Shown: positions 7,161-14,854 of the stretch, in pieces | Numbering within the stretch: position 1 is the stretch's first letter | How the letters are laid out: every line of letters starts with the position of its first letter | From: Methylobacillus methanolivorans | GTDB lineage: Bacteria > Pseudomonadota > Gammaproteobacteria > Burkholderiales > Methylophilaceae | Length of the DNA: 20,305 nt | Direction of reading: 5' to 3' | Assembly: GCF_044751345.1 (NCBI RefSeq) | Contig: NZ_JBIWXY010000004.1 | Location: 1-20,305, forward strand | Notes under the pieces: model-generated | What the model was told of the DNA's origin: nothing | The model's database searches: none | What the model saw: only the letters and a program-made list of their open reading frames with translations | Translations under genes and position numbers: made by a program

Positions 7161-8342
7161 ATGAACCGTGGTTTTTATATCATACTGCTAGCGCAGTTTT
7201 TATCGGCGCTAGCTGACAATGCATTGCTGTTTACTGCAATTGCGCTCCTGAGAGACATGGATGCCCCGAGTTGGCATGATCCATTGTTACAATGGTTCTT
7301 TGTCATCTCTTACATCATTCTCGCCCCTTTTGTCGGCGCATTTGCCGACGCCTTTCCCAAGGGCAGGGTCATGTTTGTCTCCAATGCCATCAAATTCATT
7401 GGTAGTACCTCCATGGTGCTTGGCATGCCACCTTTATATGCCTATGGCATTGTAGGCATTGGGGCAGCTGCCTACTCACCAGCAAAATACGGCATCCTGA
7501 CGGAATACCTACCGCCATCAATGCTGGTCAAGGCAAATGGCTGGATGGAGGGATCAACTGTCATGGCTATCGTACTGGGCACCGTCATTGGCGCTATCCT
7601 GCCCAGCATAAATATCCAGGTCGCCATGATCGTGATCACCGTGCTGTACATGTCTGCAGCGATATTCAATATTTACATCCCCAAGGTGCCTGTGGATCAT
7701 AAACCCCCACAGAAAACCCCAGCTTTCCTGATCAAGGACTTCTGGCTTGCGACCAAGACTTTATGGAAAGACTCACAAGGCCAGGTTTCACTTGCTGTCA
7801 CCACCTTATTCTGGGGTGTAGCCGCTACCTTGCGTTTCGTCGTCTTGGCCTGGGCTGGCTTTGCATTGAATTTCACCCAGGAACAATCCACCTATCTCAT
7901 GGTAGTAGTTGCGATCGGTATCGCGATTGGCTCGATTGCTGCCGCACGCATGATCAAGCTTGAACACTCAGTTCGCGTCATCCCTGTCGGTATTGTGGTG
8001 GGCTTGCTGGTAATTGGTATGACCTTTGTCAGCAACTGGATAGTTGCCTGCATCCTCCTGCTGATGATCGGCGCCTTCAGTGGTTACTTGGTTGTACCAT
8101 TGAATGCCTTGCTGCAACATCGTGGCCACTTATTGATTGGTGCCGGACATTCGATCGCAGTGCAAAACTTCAATGAGAACCTTGGTATCGCTGCACTCAT
8201 TAGCCTTTATACATTAATGATCAAGACAGATATTCACATCAATTTTATTATTGTGGCTTTTGGCCTGTTTGTCAGCCTGAGCATGGGTGGAATATACAAG
8301 CTTTATCAAGTGCAAAACGCAAGCCTGCAAAAGCCGAAATAG
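7161..8342 (+). CDS. lplT: lysophospholipid transporter LplT
   Basis: This 393-residue major-facilitator protein flips lysophospholipids across the inner membrane for reacylation. About 12 hydrophobic segments span the protein. Stretches that closely match the E. coli protein as I know it include AQFLSALADNALLF near the N-terminus, GAAAYSPAKYGIL, VKANGWMEGST, TLFWGVAATLRF, VVPLNALLQHRG and AVQNFNENLG. In enterobacteria lplT is followed by aas, the acyltransferase that uses the imported lipid; here it is followed instead by a terminator and a convergent NDH-2 gene, so the acyltransferase must be elsewhere or replaced. The ATG at 7161 has a weak AAAG site behind a GC-rich hairpin, which could restrict translation. 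The stop is 38 bp before the terminator. Confidence 0.95.
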   Translation: MNRGFYIILLAQFLSALADNALLFTAIALLRDMDAPSWHDPLLQWFFVISYIILAPFVGAFADAFPKGRVMFVSNAIKFIGSTSMVLGMPPLYAYGIVGIGAAAYSPAKYGILTEYLPPSMLVKANGWMEGSTVMAIVLGTVIGAILPSINIQVAMIVITVLYMSAAIFNIYIPKVPVDHKPPQKTPAFLIKDFWLATKTLWKDSQGQVSLAVTTLFWGVAATLRFVVLAWAGFALNFTQEQSTYLMVVVAIGIAIGSIAAARMIKLEHSVRVIPVGIVVGLLVIGMTFVSNWIVACILLLMIGAFSGYLVVPLNALLQHRGHLLIGAGHSIAVQNFNENLGIAALISLYTLMIKTDIHINFIIVAFGLFVSLSMGGIYKLYQVQNASLQKPK

Positions 8343-8380
8343 CATATCTCTTACATATCTAGGATACTGTGTTTGACGCA

Positions 8381-8424
8381 GTGACAATAAAAAAGCCCGG
8401 GAAGCCGGGCTTTTTTATTGTCAC
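8381..8424. terminator. bidirectional terminator between lplT and NDH-2
   Basis: This is a perfect inverted repeat with 20-base arms (8381-8400 and 8405-8424) and a GAAG loop. The core GCCCGG/CCGGGC stem is flanked by A6 on the left and T6 on the right, so it reads as a Rho-independent terminator on both strands. It serves the two convergent genes. Confidence 0.93.
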
Positions 8425-8447
8425 ATGTGCGAAATGCGAAACCAAGC

Positions 8448-9782
8448 TTAGTGCAACTTGACCCTAGCTTCTGTCCGGCGAGTAATCAAGCGTGCAAGCA
8501 TCTGCAACACCACAGCAAAGAAACCATGCAACGCCATCAAATGCAATTGATACAGCGACTGGTACATGAGGCGAGCAAACAAACCTTCAATATACATGCT
8601 ACCGCCTGCGATCGCCCCCATCAGGCTACCCACCGTAGAGTAGCGTCCGAGATTGACCAAGGATCCGTAATCACGATAGGTATATTCAGGAAGATTATCC
8701 TTGCCTGCTACACGCGCCTTGACGGTTTTAACCAACATTGATGCCTGCTGGTGCGCAGATTGAGCGCGTGGAGGCACATTCTCATCGTGTCCAGGCCATG
8801 GACAAGCCGCGCAATCACCAAAGGCAAACACATTCTCATCCAGCGTGGTTTGCAAGGTACGCTTCACGACCAACTGATTGATGCGGTTAACTTCCAAACC
8901 ATCCAACTCACGGACAAAATCAGGTGCTTTGATACCTGCAGCCCAAACCACAAGGGCAGATGGAATAAAACGTCCACTGTGGGTATAGACCCCTTTAGCC
9001 GTCACCTCTGTTACACGCTCACCGGCATAAACATGCACCCGCAACTTGCGCAACTCCACATCAACTGCCATGGAAAGCTTGGGAGGCAATGCAGGCAACA
9101 CTCGGTCACTTGCTTCAATAATGGAAATCTTGATGTCCTTGTCTGGATCAATCTTATCCAAACCATAGGCGGCTACTTCACGCGTCGTATTGTGCAACTC
9201 GGCAGCAAGCTCAACGCCTGTCGCACCCGCACCAACAATCACCACCTCCAACTGTCCAGCCTGGACAGGTTCGGCCTGGGTTTGGGCCCGGATCAAGGCA
9301 TTAGTCAATTGTCTATGGAAGCGTTCAGCCTGATTCTGTGTATCCAGTGCGATGGAGTGCTCACGCGCACCAGAGATACCAAAATCATTCGTCGTACTGC
9401 CCACAGCGATGATCAGGGTGTCGTATTTAAATACTCTACGGGGAATCACCTCGACGCCATCATCAAAATAAGGCGCGACGTGTACTTCCTTCTTGGCTCT
9501 ATCTAGCCCATCCATGCGCCCTAAACGGAAGTGGAAGTGGCTCCAGTGTGCCTGGGCAATATATTCAAGTTCATGCTTGTCTGGATTCATGCTGCCTGCT
9601 GCAATTTCATGCAGCAAAGGCTTCCAAACATGGGTTCGTGTGCAATCGATCAGGGTAATATGAGCTTTTTTCTTCCGTCCCAAACTTTTCCCGAGACGAG
9701 TTGCCAGTTCTAGCCCACCAGCACCACCGCCCACAATAATGACACGGTGCAAATCTGAACTTGTTTGCGTTTCCAATTGCAT
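8448..9782 (-). CDS. ndh: type II NADH:quinone oxidoreductase (NDH-2)
   Basis: This 444-residue flavoprotein oxidises NADH and reduces membrane quinone without pumping protons. It has the two-dinucleotide-fold layout of the family: the FAD-binding GGGAGG motif at 18-23, an NADH-binding GAGATG motif at 184-189 ending at a conserved E191, and the second FAD motif FAFGDCAA at 319-326 followed by PPRAQSAHQQA. The C-terminus (about 402-432) is a hydrophobic or amphipathic region consistent with peripheral attachment to the inner membrane. Its length is typical. The ATG at 9782 follows a purine-rich GGAAAGTGAAG stretch. The gene is a single unit between two terminators. In a methylotroph it would reoxidise NADH from formaldehyde and formate oxidation, which is an inference from context. 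Confidence 0.92.
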   Translation of the reverse strand: MQLETQTSSDLHRVIIVGGGAGGLELATRLGKSLGRKKKAHITLIDCTRTHVWKPLLHEIAAGSMNPDKHELEYIAQAHWSHFHFRLGRMDGLDRAKKEVHVAPYFDDGVEVIPRRVFKYDTLIIAVGSTTNDFGISGAREHSIALDTQNQAERFHRQLTNALIRAQTQAEPVQAGQLEVVIVGAGATGVELAAELHNTTREVAAYGLDKIDPDKDIKISIIEASDRVLPALPPKLSMAVDVELRKLRVHVYAGERVTEVTAKGVYTHSGRFIPSALVVWAAGIKAPDFVRELDGLEVNRINQLVVKRTLQTTLDENVFAFGDCAACPWPGHDENVPPRAQSAHQQASMLVKTVKARVAGKDNLPEYTYRDYGSLVNLGRYSTVGSLMGAIAGGSMYIEGLFARLMYQSLYQLHLMALHGFFAVVLQMLARLITRRTEARVKLH

Positions 9783-9888
9783 AACTTCACTTTCCAGGAC
9801 TAATCAATGTAAATCCGCACATATCACGGCAAGCACAGCGTCGCTATCTAGCAACCATCTTCACTCAATCTGGTAGCTGGCTTGCGCG

Positions 9889-9918
9889 ACTATAGAGTCT
9901 TCCGATTTTACCTCTAAA
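9889..9918 (-). promoter_or_regulatory. possible promoter for NDH-2
   Basis: On the minus strand a TATAGT -10 (9894-9889, 5 of 6 matches to consensus) lies 18 bases after TTTAGA (9918-9913, 4 of 6). It is about 107 bp upstream of the NDH-2 start and downstream of the xox terminator. The evidence is by inspection only and weak. Confidence 0.25.
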
Positions 9919-9935
9919 GGCTGGACTTCGCGCAT

Positions 9936-9967
9936 AAAAAAACGGTCATTGCATAAACAATGACCGT
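9936..9967 (-). terminator. terminator at the end of the xox cluster
   Basis: A 10-bp perfect stem ACGGTCATTG/CAATGACCGT (9942-9951 and 9958-9967) has a 6-base loop. On the minus strand it is followed by at least six T residues (9941-9936), 63 bp after the xoxG stop. A shorter CTTTTATT run on the other side means it could also work in the plus direction. Confidence 0.9.
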
Positions 9968-10030
9968 CTTTTATTAGAGAGTAGCGAATTGGCATGTCTG
10001 AATCATCGCCGCTTCGCTACATACCATTCA

Positions 10031-10561
10031 TTATTGTGGCTTCTCATCCAACCAAGGCTTGTTACCACCACCCTTATATTGACTACGTAAGAAACCAATA
10101 ATCTTGAGGATTTCATCAGTAGACACCAAGTCAGGGTTACCGGCTACTTGCTTATGCCAAGTAGCCATACCGCCGTTGGAACCACCAGCGATGGTTTCAA
10201 ACATACCCTTGTCGGTGATGTGTTTGGAATACTGCCAGCGATCATCAGTGATTGAAACAGCTACTTGACCATCGCCGTTAGGACCGTGGCATGTAGTACA
10301 AGAGTACAAACCAAATTTCTTCTTACCTTGCTTCGCCTTTTCTGGATCTGCAGCGTAAATCTTGGTGTAAGGATTTACACAGGTTTCCAGAAACTGCTTC
10401 GCCTCTGGGGTATCATCGTCAGTCACTTTAATATTCAGCGGACTGTTATCCTTGGTTGATACCAAATTGCAGGCAGCACTTGCCTGCAATGGCATTGCCA
10501 GTCCCACCAGCGCCAGGACTGAGGCGGCCAAGGTTGCTTTGATCACTCCATGATTCAACAT
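10031..10561 (-). CDS. xoxG: cytochrome c electron acceptor of lanthanide methanol dehydrogenase, XoxG
   Basis: This 176-residue periplasmic c-type cytochrome (cytochrome cL family) takes electrons from PQQ in XoxF. A signal peptide runs to about ASA|ACN (residue 29). One haem site, CTTCH at 88-92, is followed by GPNGDGQ, and M132 in NGGMATWH is the likely sixth ligand. Two further cysteines (C31, C61) lie N-terminal to the haem site. The start is the ATG at 10561-10559, because AAGGAG (10572-10567) precedes it by 5 bases; an in-frame ATG 8 codons upstream would place that site inside the gene. The gene is third in xoxF-xoxJ-xoxG order, 113 bp after xoxJ, and ends before a strong terminator. 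Identity rests on this context together with the cL-like haem region; the sequence alone would not fully separate XoxG from MxaG. Confidence 0.9.
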   Translation of the reverse strand: MLNHGVIKATLAASVLALVGLAMPLQASAACNLVSTKDNSPLNIKVTDDDTPEAKQFLETCVNPYTKIYAADPEKAKQGKKKFGLYSCTTCHGPNGDGQVAVSITDDRWQYSKHITDKGMFETIAGGSNGGMATWHKQVAGNPDLVSTDEILKIIGFLRSQYKGGGNKPWLDEKPQ

Positions 10562-10566
10562 ACTTT

Positions 10567-10572
10567 CTCCTT
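10567..10572 (-). promoter_or_regulatory. ribosome binding site deciding the xoxG start
   Basis: A consensus AAGGAG on the minus strand lies 5 bases before the ATG at 10561-10559. It excludes the upstream in-frame ATG at 10585 as the likely start. Confidence 0.75.
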
Positions 10573-10674
10573 GCTTTTTGAACATTTAAACTTCGACTAC
10601 ATTAATAAAATCATGAGTCTGCAATCCATCTAACGTGTCAGACACACAATAGTTGACCCAGTTCATGAAAATTA

Positions 10675-11592
10675 CTATTCAAATTTGGGAATTACATCAC
10701 CCTTATTTTTAGATTTTTTCTCAATATCATCCCCCACGACAACAGGCACATGCGGAATACCATACTCATCAAGAATCTTGATGATATCGTCGTGACGACG
10801 GTCAAGCACATCCTGCAACTGTGCCATGCGTTCCTTGTCACGCTTGCGCACGCCAACTGAAATATTCCAATACTCTTTACCATGAATATTTTCTTGCTCA
10901 TATTCAGGCGCAGGCACAACCACTAAAGGAATAGATGCCTTCTTGGCATAGTAGCCAGCAATCGGCCCCCACAAGATAGCCACATCAATTTCACCTTTAA
11001 CCAGGTCATCAATCACGAAACTTGGTGGCAGATTCAAGTCACGCTGAATACGATATGGGCGAGAGTTACCCAATAAGCCCTTATCATTCAATGGACGAGA
11101 GGGGGGCGTTTGTCCCACAACACCAATAATGCCCTTTTTCAAATCTGGGGAGTCCCAGTCCTTAATGTCATAACCGCTATCCTTACGGTATACAAACACA
11201 TAACCAGAGCGGTAGTAAGGCTTGGAGGTCAGCATCATGTCATTGCCAGCCACCGTGCCAATAATCACGTCGCAACGACGTGCATTTAATGTATTGCGAA
11301 TAAAGCCCATACGGTCATACCAGAATTGGTATGACAGAGTCTTGCCCAAATCCTTGGCAATCAACTCGGCAATTTTGTTCTCAAATCCTTCTTGCTTGCC
11401 ATTTGAATAAGGCAAGTTGTCATAATCTGCACAGACTTTCAGCTCATGCGGGTTGTCTTCACGTACCGGCAAGCCACCACGACCCACCTCACTATCAACT
11501 TCCAATGTATTGGCTGCACCTTCCGCCATTGCAAACTGACTGATACCTGCAAGCATCAGCACCCATGAAACTTTCTTCAGTCTTTTCAGCAT
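10675..11592 (-). CDS. xoxJ: periplasmic binding-fold protein of methanol dehydrogenase cluster, XoxJ
   Basis: This 305-residue exported protein has a type 2 periplasmic-binding fold and belongs to the quinoprotein-dehydrogenase-associated binding proteins (MxaJ/XoxJ; TIGR03871-like). A signal peptide (KRLKK, then a hydrophobic core) ends near AMA|EG at residue 23. Typical features are the early LKVCADYDNLPYSN segment, QFWYDRMGFIRNTL, and ALLWG-like DVAILWGPIAGYYA. There is no ABC permease or ATPase nearby. MxaJ/XoxJ proteins are thought to help activate or assemble the dehydrogenase rather than to serve in transport. The ATG at 11592 has a good GAAGGAAG site. It lies 137 bp after xoxF, behind a terminator, so it is probably transcribed at a lower level than xoxF. 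Identity is secure as a family and from the xoxF-J-G order. Confidence 0.92.
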   Translation of the reverse strand: MLKRLKKVSWVLMLAGISQFAMAEGAANTLEVDSEVGRGGLPVREDNPHELKVCADYDNLPYSNGKQEGFENKIAELIAKDLGKTLSYQFWYDRMGFIRNTLNARRCDVIIGTVAGNDMMLTSKPYYRSGYVFVYRKDSGYDIKDWDSPDLKKGIIGVVGQTPPSRPLNDKGLLGNSRPYRIQRDLNLPPSFVIDDLVKGEIDVAILWGPIAGYYAKKASIPLVVVPAPEYEQENIHGKEYWNISVGVRKRDKERMAQLQDVLDRRHDDIIKILDEYGIPHVPVVVGDDIEKKSKNKGDVIPKFE

Positions 11593-11641
11593 TGCACTTC
11601 CTTCTGCGTTGATAAGCTTGCTAACTAATTACCTATCAAAG

Positions 11642-11674
11642 ATAAAAAGCACCCTGTCCTAAAACAGGGTGCTT
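11642..11674 (-). terminator. terminator between xoxF and xoxJ
   Basis: An 11-bp perfect stem AAGCACCCTGT/ACAGGGTGCTT (11647-11657 and 11664-11674) has a 6-base loop. On the minus strand it ends in a run of five T residues (11648-11644). It lies 56 bp past the xoxF stop and 52 bp before the xoxJ ATG. It is positioned to reduce read-through from xoxF into xoxJG. Confidence 0.88.
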
Positions 11675-11729
11675 GGGAGCAACTAACTTAATGTCAGCTT
11701 TGAATCTTCTGCATTAAATCAGACGTCAA

Positions 11730-13607
11730 TTACAGGCTGAATACGTTCAGTGCACCACCGCCAGGAGCAGCGTTCCACTCTTTCAGCTCCTTGTAACCAC
11801 CAGCTGCGCCCAGCGCATCGGTGTCGTTATCAAGGCCAAGGTTCATCGCTACACCAGCCCAACCGCCGATACCGGACAGTACGCCAACGTATTGCTTACC
11901 CTTGTGGGTGTATGTGAATGCGTTACCGATCACACCGGAACCAACCTGGAATTTCCAGAGTTCTTTACCAGTTTGTGCGTCAAGAGCCTTGAACCAACGG
12001 TCCAGAGTGCCGTAGAACACCAGATCGGAAGCAGTTGTCAGAACACCACCCCAAGCAGAGAACTTCTCCTTGTTGTACCACTTGCTCTTGTTGGTCATTG
12101 GATCATAAGCAGCAAAGCCACCCATAACGCCGTCAGGACCAGCAAACATGGTCAAAGTAGCACCAACCCATGGCTGACCAGCGATGTACTTGGACTCAAC
12201 TGGCTCGTATGTCATACAAACGTGGTTAAGTGGGGAGTACATCAAACCAGTACGTGGGGAGTAAGCAGCAGGCTGCTGATCCTTGGTACCCAGCGCTGCA
12301 GGGCAAATACCCTTAGCGTTGTAGTCTTGGTGAGTAGAGTACTTACCATCCTTCTGAGGAACACCGCTCTTCAGATCAACACCAGTTGCCCAGTTAACGA
12401 ATGGATGAACCTTTTCAGCGGCGATGATGCTGCCAGTGTGTGCATCAAAGGTGTAAGCAAAACCGTTACGGTCATGGTGCCAAGCGTATGTCTTGCCGCC
12501 CTTGTCGAACAGGATGACTTCGTTGATGCCGTCATAATCCCACTCGTCGTGAGGAGTCATTTGATAACCCCACTTAGCGATACCTGTATCCAGATCGCGA
12601 GCGAAAATAGTCATGGACCACTTGTTGTCGCCAGGACGTACATCTGGGTTCCAAACGGATGGGTTACCAGTACCGTAGTAAACCAGGTTTGTACGTTGGT
12701 CATATGGCCACCAGCCCCATGTGGAACCACCACCGTGCTGCCAACCATCCTTAACAGCTTGTGGCTTGAGCCATGTCTTCACGCCCAGGTCTTTTTCTGG
12801 GAACTTCAGCTTTTCCTTAGGCAGAGCCTTGAAGGAACCGCCTTCTTTGTTACCACCGTTCACGTCTTCATAAACAGACAGTGAGCTGTAGTGAGGATTG
12901 TCTTTGTTGAAGTCCTTGCCGATCAGCACTTCGCTGTCAGGACCAGTGCTGTATGCCTTCCATACCAGTGCGCCATCCTTCAGGCTGTAAGCAGCCAAGA
13001 AGCAACGAACACCGAATTCAGCACCAGAGCAACCTGTCAGAACCTTGTCCTTGATAACGTGAGGAGCGTTGGTATTGGTAGCACCAACCTTAGGATCGTT
13101 TACCTTAACGTCCCAAACTTTAGCACCAGTCTTCGCATCCAGAGCAACCAATACACCGTCGTTCTGTTGCAAGAAGATCTTGCCATCGCCGTAACCCAAA
13201 CCGCGGCTTACGTTATCGCAGCAGAGAACAGCTTGCACAGAAGGATCTTGCTTAGGGAAGTAAGCCCAGACGATCTTCTGGTTGTTGTTCAGGTCAAGTG
13301 CGTAAACATTGTTAGGGAATGCTGTATGTACATACATCATGTTGCCAACAACAACTGGAGAGCCTTCGTGACCACGGTTTACACCGGTAGCGAATTGCCA
13401 AGCTGCCTTAACATTCTTGACGTTGCTCTTGTTGATTTGATTGAGGGTGCTATAACCCTGATTGTTATGTTGACCACGTGGATGCACCCAGTTGCTAGCA
13501 TCCTTCATTGCGGCTTCTTGGTCAGCAGCTGCAGATGCAACCATAGGCATTGCCATCGCCATGCCAAATGCCACACCAAGCGCCAGCTTGATTTTGCTCA
13601 TCTCCAT
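11730..13607 (-). CDS. xoxF: lanthanide-dependent PQQ methanol dehydrogenase XoxF
   Basis: This 625-residue periplasmic quinoprotein oxidises methanol with PQQ and a lanthanide ion. A signal peptide ends near ASA|AAD (about residue 26-27). The propeller W-motifs, the vicinal disulfide C129-C130 (AVLCCDN) and the metal ligands E197 (GAEFG), N315 (GTGNPS) and catalytic D357 are present. The motif reads EWDYDG: D359, two residues after the catalytic Asp, is the extra lanthanide ligand that marks XoxF; calcium MxaF has Ala there. The start is the ATG at 13607-13605 (MEMSK), because GGAGA (13621-13617) lies 9 bases upstream. The frame stays open for 56 codons further, but that part looks like leader. 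An alternative ATG lies two codons in. It heads the xoxFJG cluster, and a terminator follows it. Family assignment is very secure; the XoxF clade was not determined. Confidence 0.97.
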   Translation of the reverse strand: MEMSKIKLALGVAFGMAMAMPMVASAAADQEAAMKDASNWVHPRGQHNNQGYSTLNQINKSNVKNVKAAWQFATGVNRGHEGSPVVVGNMMYVHTAFPNNVYALDLNNNQKIVWAYFPKQDPSVQAVLCCDNVSRGLGYGDGKIFLQQNDGVLVALDAKTGAKVWDVKVNDPKVGATNTNAPHVIKDKVLTGCSGAEFGVRCFLAAYSLKDGALVWKAYSTGPDSEVLIGKDFNKDNPHYSSLSVYEDVNGGNKEGGSFKALPKEKLKFPEKDLGVKTWLKPQAVKDGWQHGGGSTWGWWPYDQRTNLVYYGTGNPSVWNPDVRPGDNKWSMTIFARDLDTGIAKWGYQMTPHDEWDYDGINEVILFDKGGKTYAWHHDRNGFAYTFDAHTGSIIAAEKVHPFVNWATGVDLKSGVPQKDGKYSTHQDYNAKGICPAALGTKDQQPAAYSPRTGLMYSPLNHVCMTYEPVESKYIAGQPWVGATLTMFAGPDGVMGGFAAYDPMTNKSKWYNKEKFSAWGGVLTTASDLVFYGTLDRWFKALDAQTGKELWKFQVGSGVIGNAFTYTHKGKQYVGVLSGIGGWAGVAMNLGLDNDTDALGAAGGYKELKEWNAAPGGGALNVFSL

Positions 13608-13616
13608 TTTTATAAA

Positions 13617-13621
13617 TCTCC
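13617..13621 (-). promoter_or_regulatory. ribosome binding site of xoxF
   Basis: GGAGA on the minus strand lies 9 bases before the ATG at 13607. A second GGAG overlaps the first codons and is too close to serve the ATG at 13601. Confidence 0.6.
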
Positions 13622-13720
13622 ATAGTGATACTACTAAGGGTTTAACAAGACCCAGCCCCACATACACTACCTCCCATTTATAATTACGGGTTTTTGCAGC
13701 ATCGTTGAGACTTTGCCTCT

Positions 13721-13740
13721 TACTCACTTCAAAGCGAGTA
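13721..13740 (-). other. stem-loop in the xoxF leader
   Basis: On the minus strand TACTCGCT (13740-13733) pairs with AGTGAGTA (13728-13721) around a UUGA loop, giving an 8-bp RNA stem with one G-U pair. If the promoter proposed just upstream is right, this stem sits at the very 5' end of the xoxF transcript, about 114 bases before the start codon. Confidence 0.4.
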
Positions 13741-13746
13741 GACTGC

Positions 13747-13775
13747 ATCTTAGTGCAGGGAAAAATGTTTTGCAA
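13747..13775 (-). promoter_or_regulatory. possible xoxF promoter
   Basis: On the minus strand TTGCAA (13775-13770) and TAAGAT (13752-13747) are 17 bases apart, each matching 4 of 6 consensus positions. CTGCA/TGCAG arms (13743-13747 and 13754-13758) flank part of the -10. The call was made by eye and needs a mapped transcript start. Confidence 0.3.
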
Positions 13776-13878
13776 TACTTCATTTACATTTTACTTACAA
13801 TTAAATAATTCCTAAACTTGCCAAGACAATTTCCCTTGAGTGGAATGGCAATCTCCTAGCTGAGTGAGAAAAATATTC

Positions 13879-14826
13879 ATGACCCACACCCTTTTCCCCG
13901 AAATTCAACCCTATCAGCAAGGTATGTTAGCTGTATCAGACCTACATGCCATTTACTATGAACAATCAGGCAACCCGAATGGACAACCCGTCGTCTTCCT
14001 GCATGGCGGGCCTGGTAGCGGATGCAACCCCGGACAACGACGTTATTTTGACCCGCATCATTACCGCATCATCCTGCTTGATCAGCGCGGCTGTGGGCGT
14101 AGCACGCCTCAAGGTGAAGTGCGCGACAATACCATCCAGCACTTGATTGCGGACTTAGATGCACTGAGACAACACCTGGGTATTGAGCGCTGGTTAGTCT
14201 TTGGTGGCTCATGGGGCAGCACCTTGGCACTCAGCTATGCCTTGGCTTATCCAGCACAGGCAACCGGTTTAATATTGAGAGGTATATTCCTCAGCCGCCA
14301 AAGCGAGCTGGATTGGTTCCTGCATGACGTGCAGCATTTCTTCCCCGAAGCATGGGAAAAACTCCTCTCCTACCTGCCCGAGAATGAAAGACATGATCCA
14401 TTAAGCGCATTTGCACAACGCGTGTTCTCAGCTAACCCAACCATTAGCGAGCCTGCTGCCATCCACTGGAATGCGTTTGAAAGCAGCATCATGACCTTGC
14501 TCCCTGTCGCAGCCACAGGTGAGCATGCAATCAACGCTCAAGTTGAGTTGGCGCGTGCACGGGTGCAAATCCATTACATTAAGCACCAATGCTTTGTGGG
14601 CGATCGCGACTTATTGGCAGAGGCAGCTGCAACGCTGCAACATATCCCCACAGTCATCGTGCAAGGGCGTTACGATATGGTATGTCCGCCACTGACGGCC
14701 TATGAACTGCATCAGGCCATGCCGCACGCCGAGTTTTACATGGTGTCTGACGCAGGGCACTCCGGCATGGAGCCTGGCACCAGAAGCGCATTAATTGCCG
14801 CAACAGAAAAATTCAAGCAGGTTTAG
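13879..14826 (+). CDS. pip: prolyl aminopeptidase (proline iminopeptidase)
   Basis: This 315-residue alpha/beta-hydrolase removes N-terminal proline from peptides in the cytoplasm (peptidase family S33). The oxyanion segment HGGPGSG is at 42-48, the nucleophile S111 lies in GGSWGS, D266 in GRYDMVCP and H294 in DAGHSG complete the triad. The LLDQRGCGRS segment and the length are typical. The start is the ATG at 13879, giving MTHTLFPEIQPYQQGML, the usual N-terminus; a GTG five codons upstream (13864) is in frame but has no better ribosome site. It is divergent from xoxF, with 271 bp between the two starts. The next gene begins 28 bp after its stop on the same strand, so the two may be co-transcribed. 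Confidence 0.95.
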   Translation: MTHTLFPEIQPYQQGMLAVSDLHAIYYEQSGNPNGQPVVFLHGGPGSGCNPGQRRYFDPHHYRIILLDQRGCGRSTPQGEVRDNTIQHLIADLDALRQHLGIERWLVFGGSWGSTLALSYALAYPAQATGLILRGIFLSRQSELDWFLHDVQHFFPEAWEKLLSYLPENERHDPLSAFAQRVFSANPTISEPAAIHWNAFESSIMTLLPVAATGEHAINAQVELARARVQIHYIKHQCFVGDRDLLAEAAATLQHIPTVIVQGRYDMVCPPLTAYELHQAMPHAEFYMVSDAGHSGMEPGTRSALIAATEKFKQV

Positions 14827-14843
14827 TCACTCAGCAAAGCAAC

Positions 14844-14848
14844 GGGAG
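14844..14848 (+). promoter_or_regulatory. ribosome binding site supporting a TTG start of the YihY-family gene
   Basis: GGGAG lies 6 bases before the TTG at 14855. The alternative in-frame TTG at 14795 is inside the pip gene and lacks such a site. Confidence 0.5.
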
Positions 14849-14854
14849 CGTTTT

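Noticed and set aside
8751..9506. A 251-codon plus-strand frame opposite NDH-2
   Set aside because: It is antisense to intact NDH-2 and has no ribosome site or recognisable motif.
10635..10645. GTGTC-A-GACAC palindrome between xoxJ and xoxG
   Set aside because: It is only 11 bp with a one-base centre and no other context, so it is too short to call as an operator or hairpin.
11892..13625. Long open frames on the plus strand opposite xoxF (330 and 244 codons)
   Set aside because: They lie fully antisense to a strongly conserved quinoprotein gene; their translations show no recognisable domain and look like composition shadows.
13608..13775. 56-codon N-terminal extension of xoxF
   Set aside because: It would put the signal peptide in the middle of the protein. 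The GGAGA site 9 bases before MEMSK supports the shorter start.
13864..13878. GTG start for pip five codons upstream
   Set aside because: It has no better ribosome site, and the ATG at 13879 gives the usual family N-terminus.
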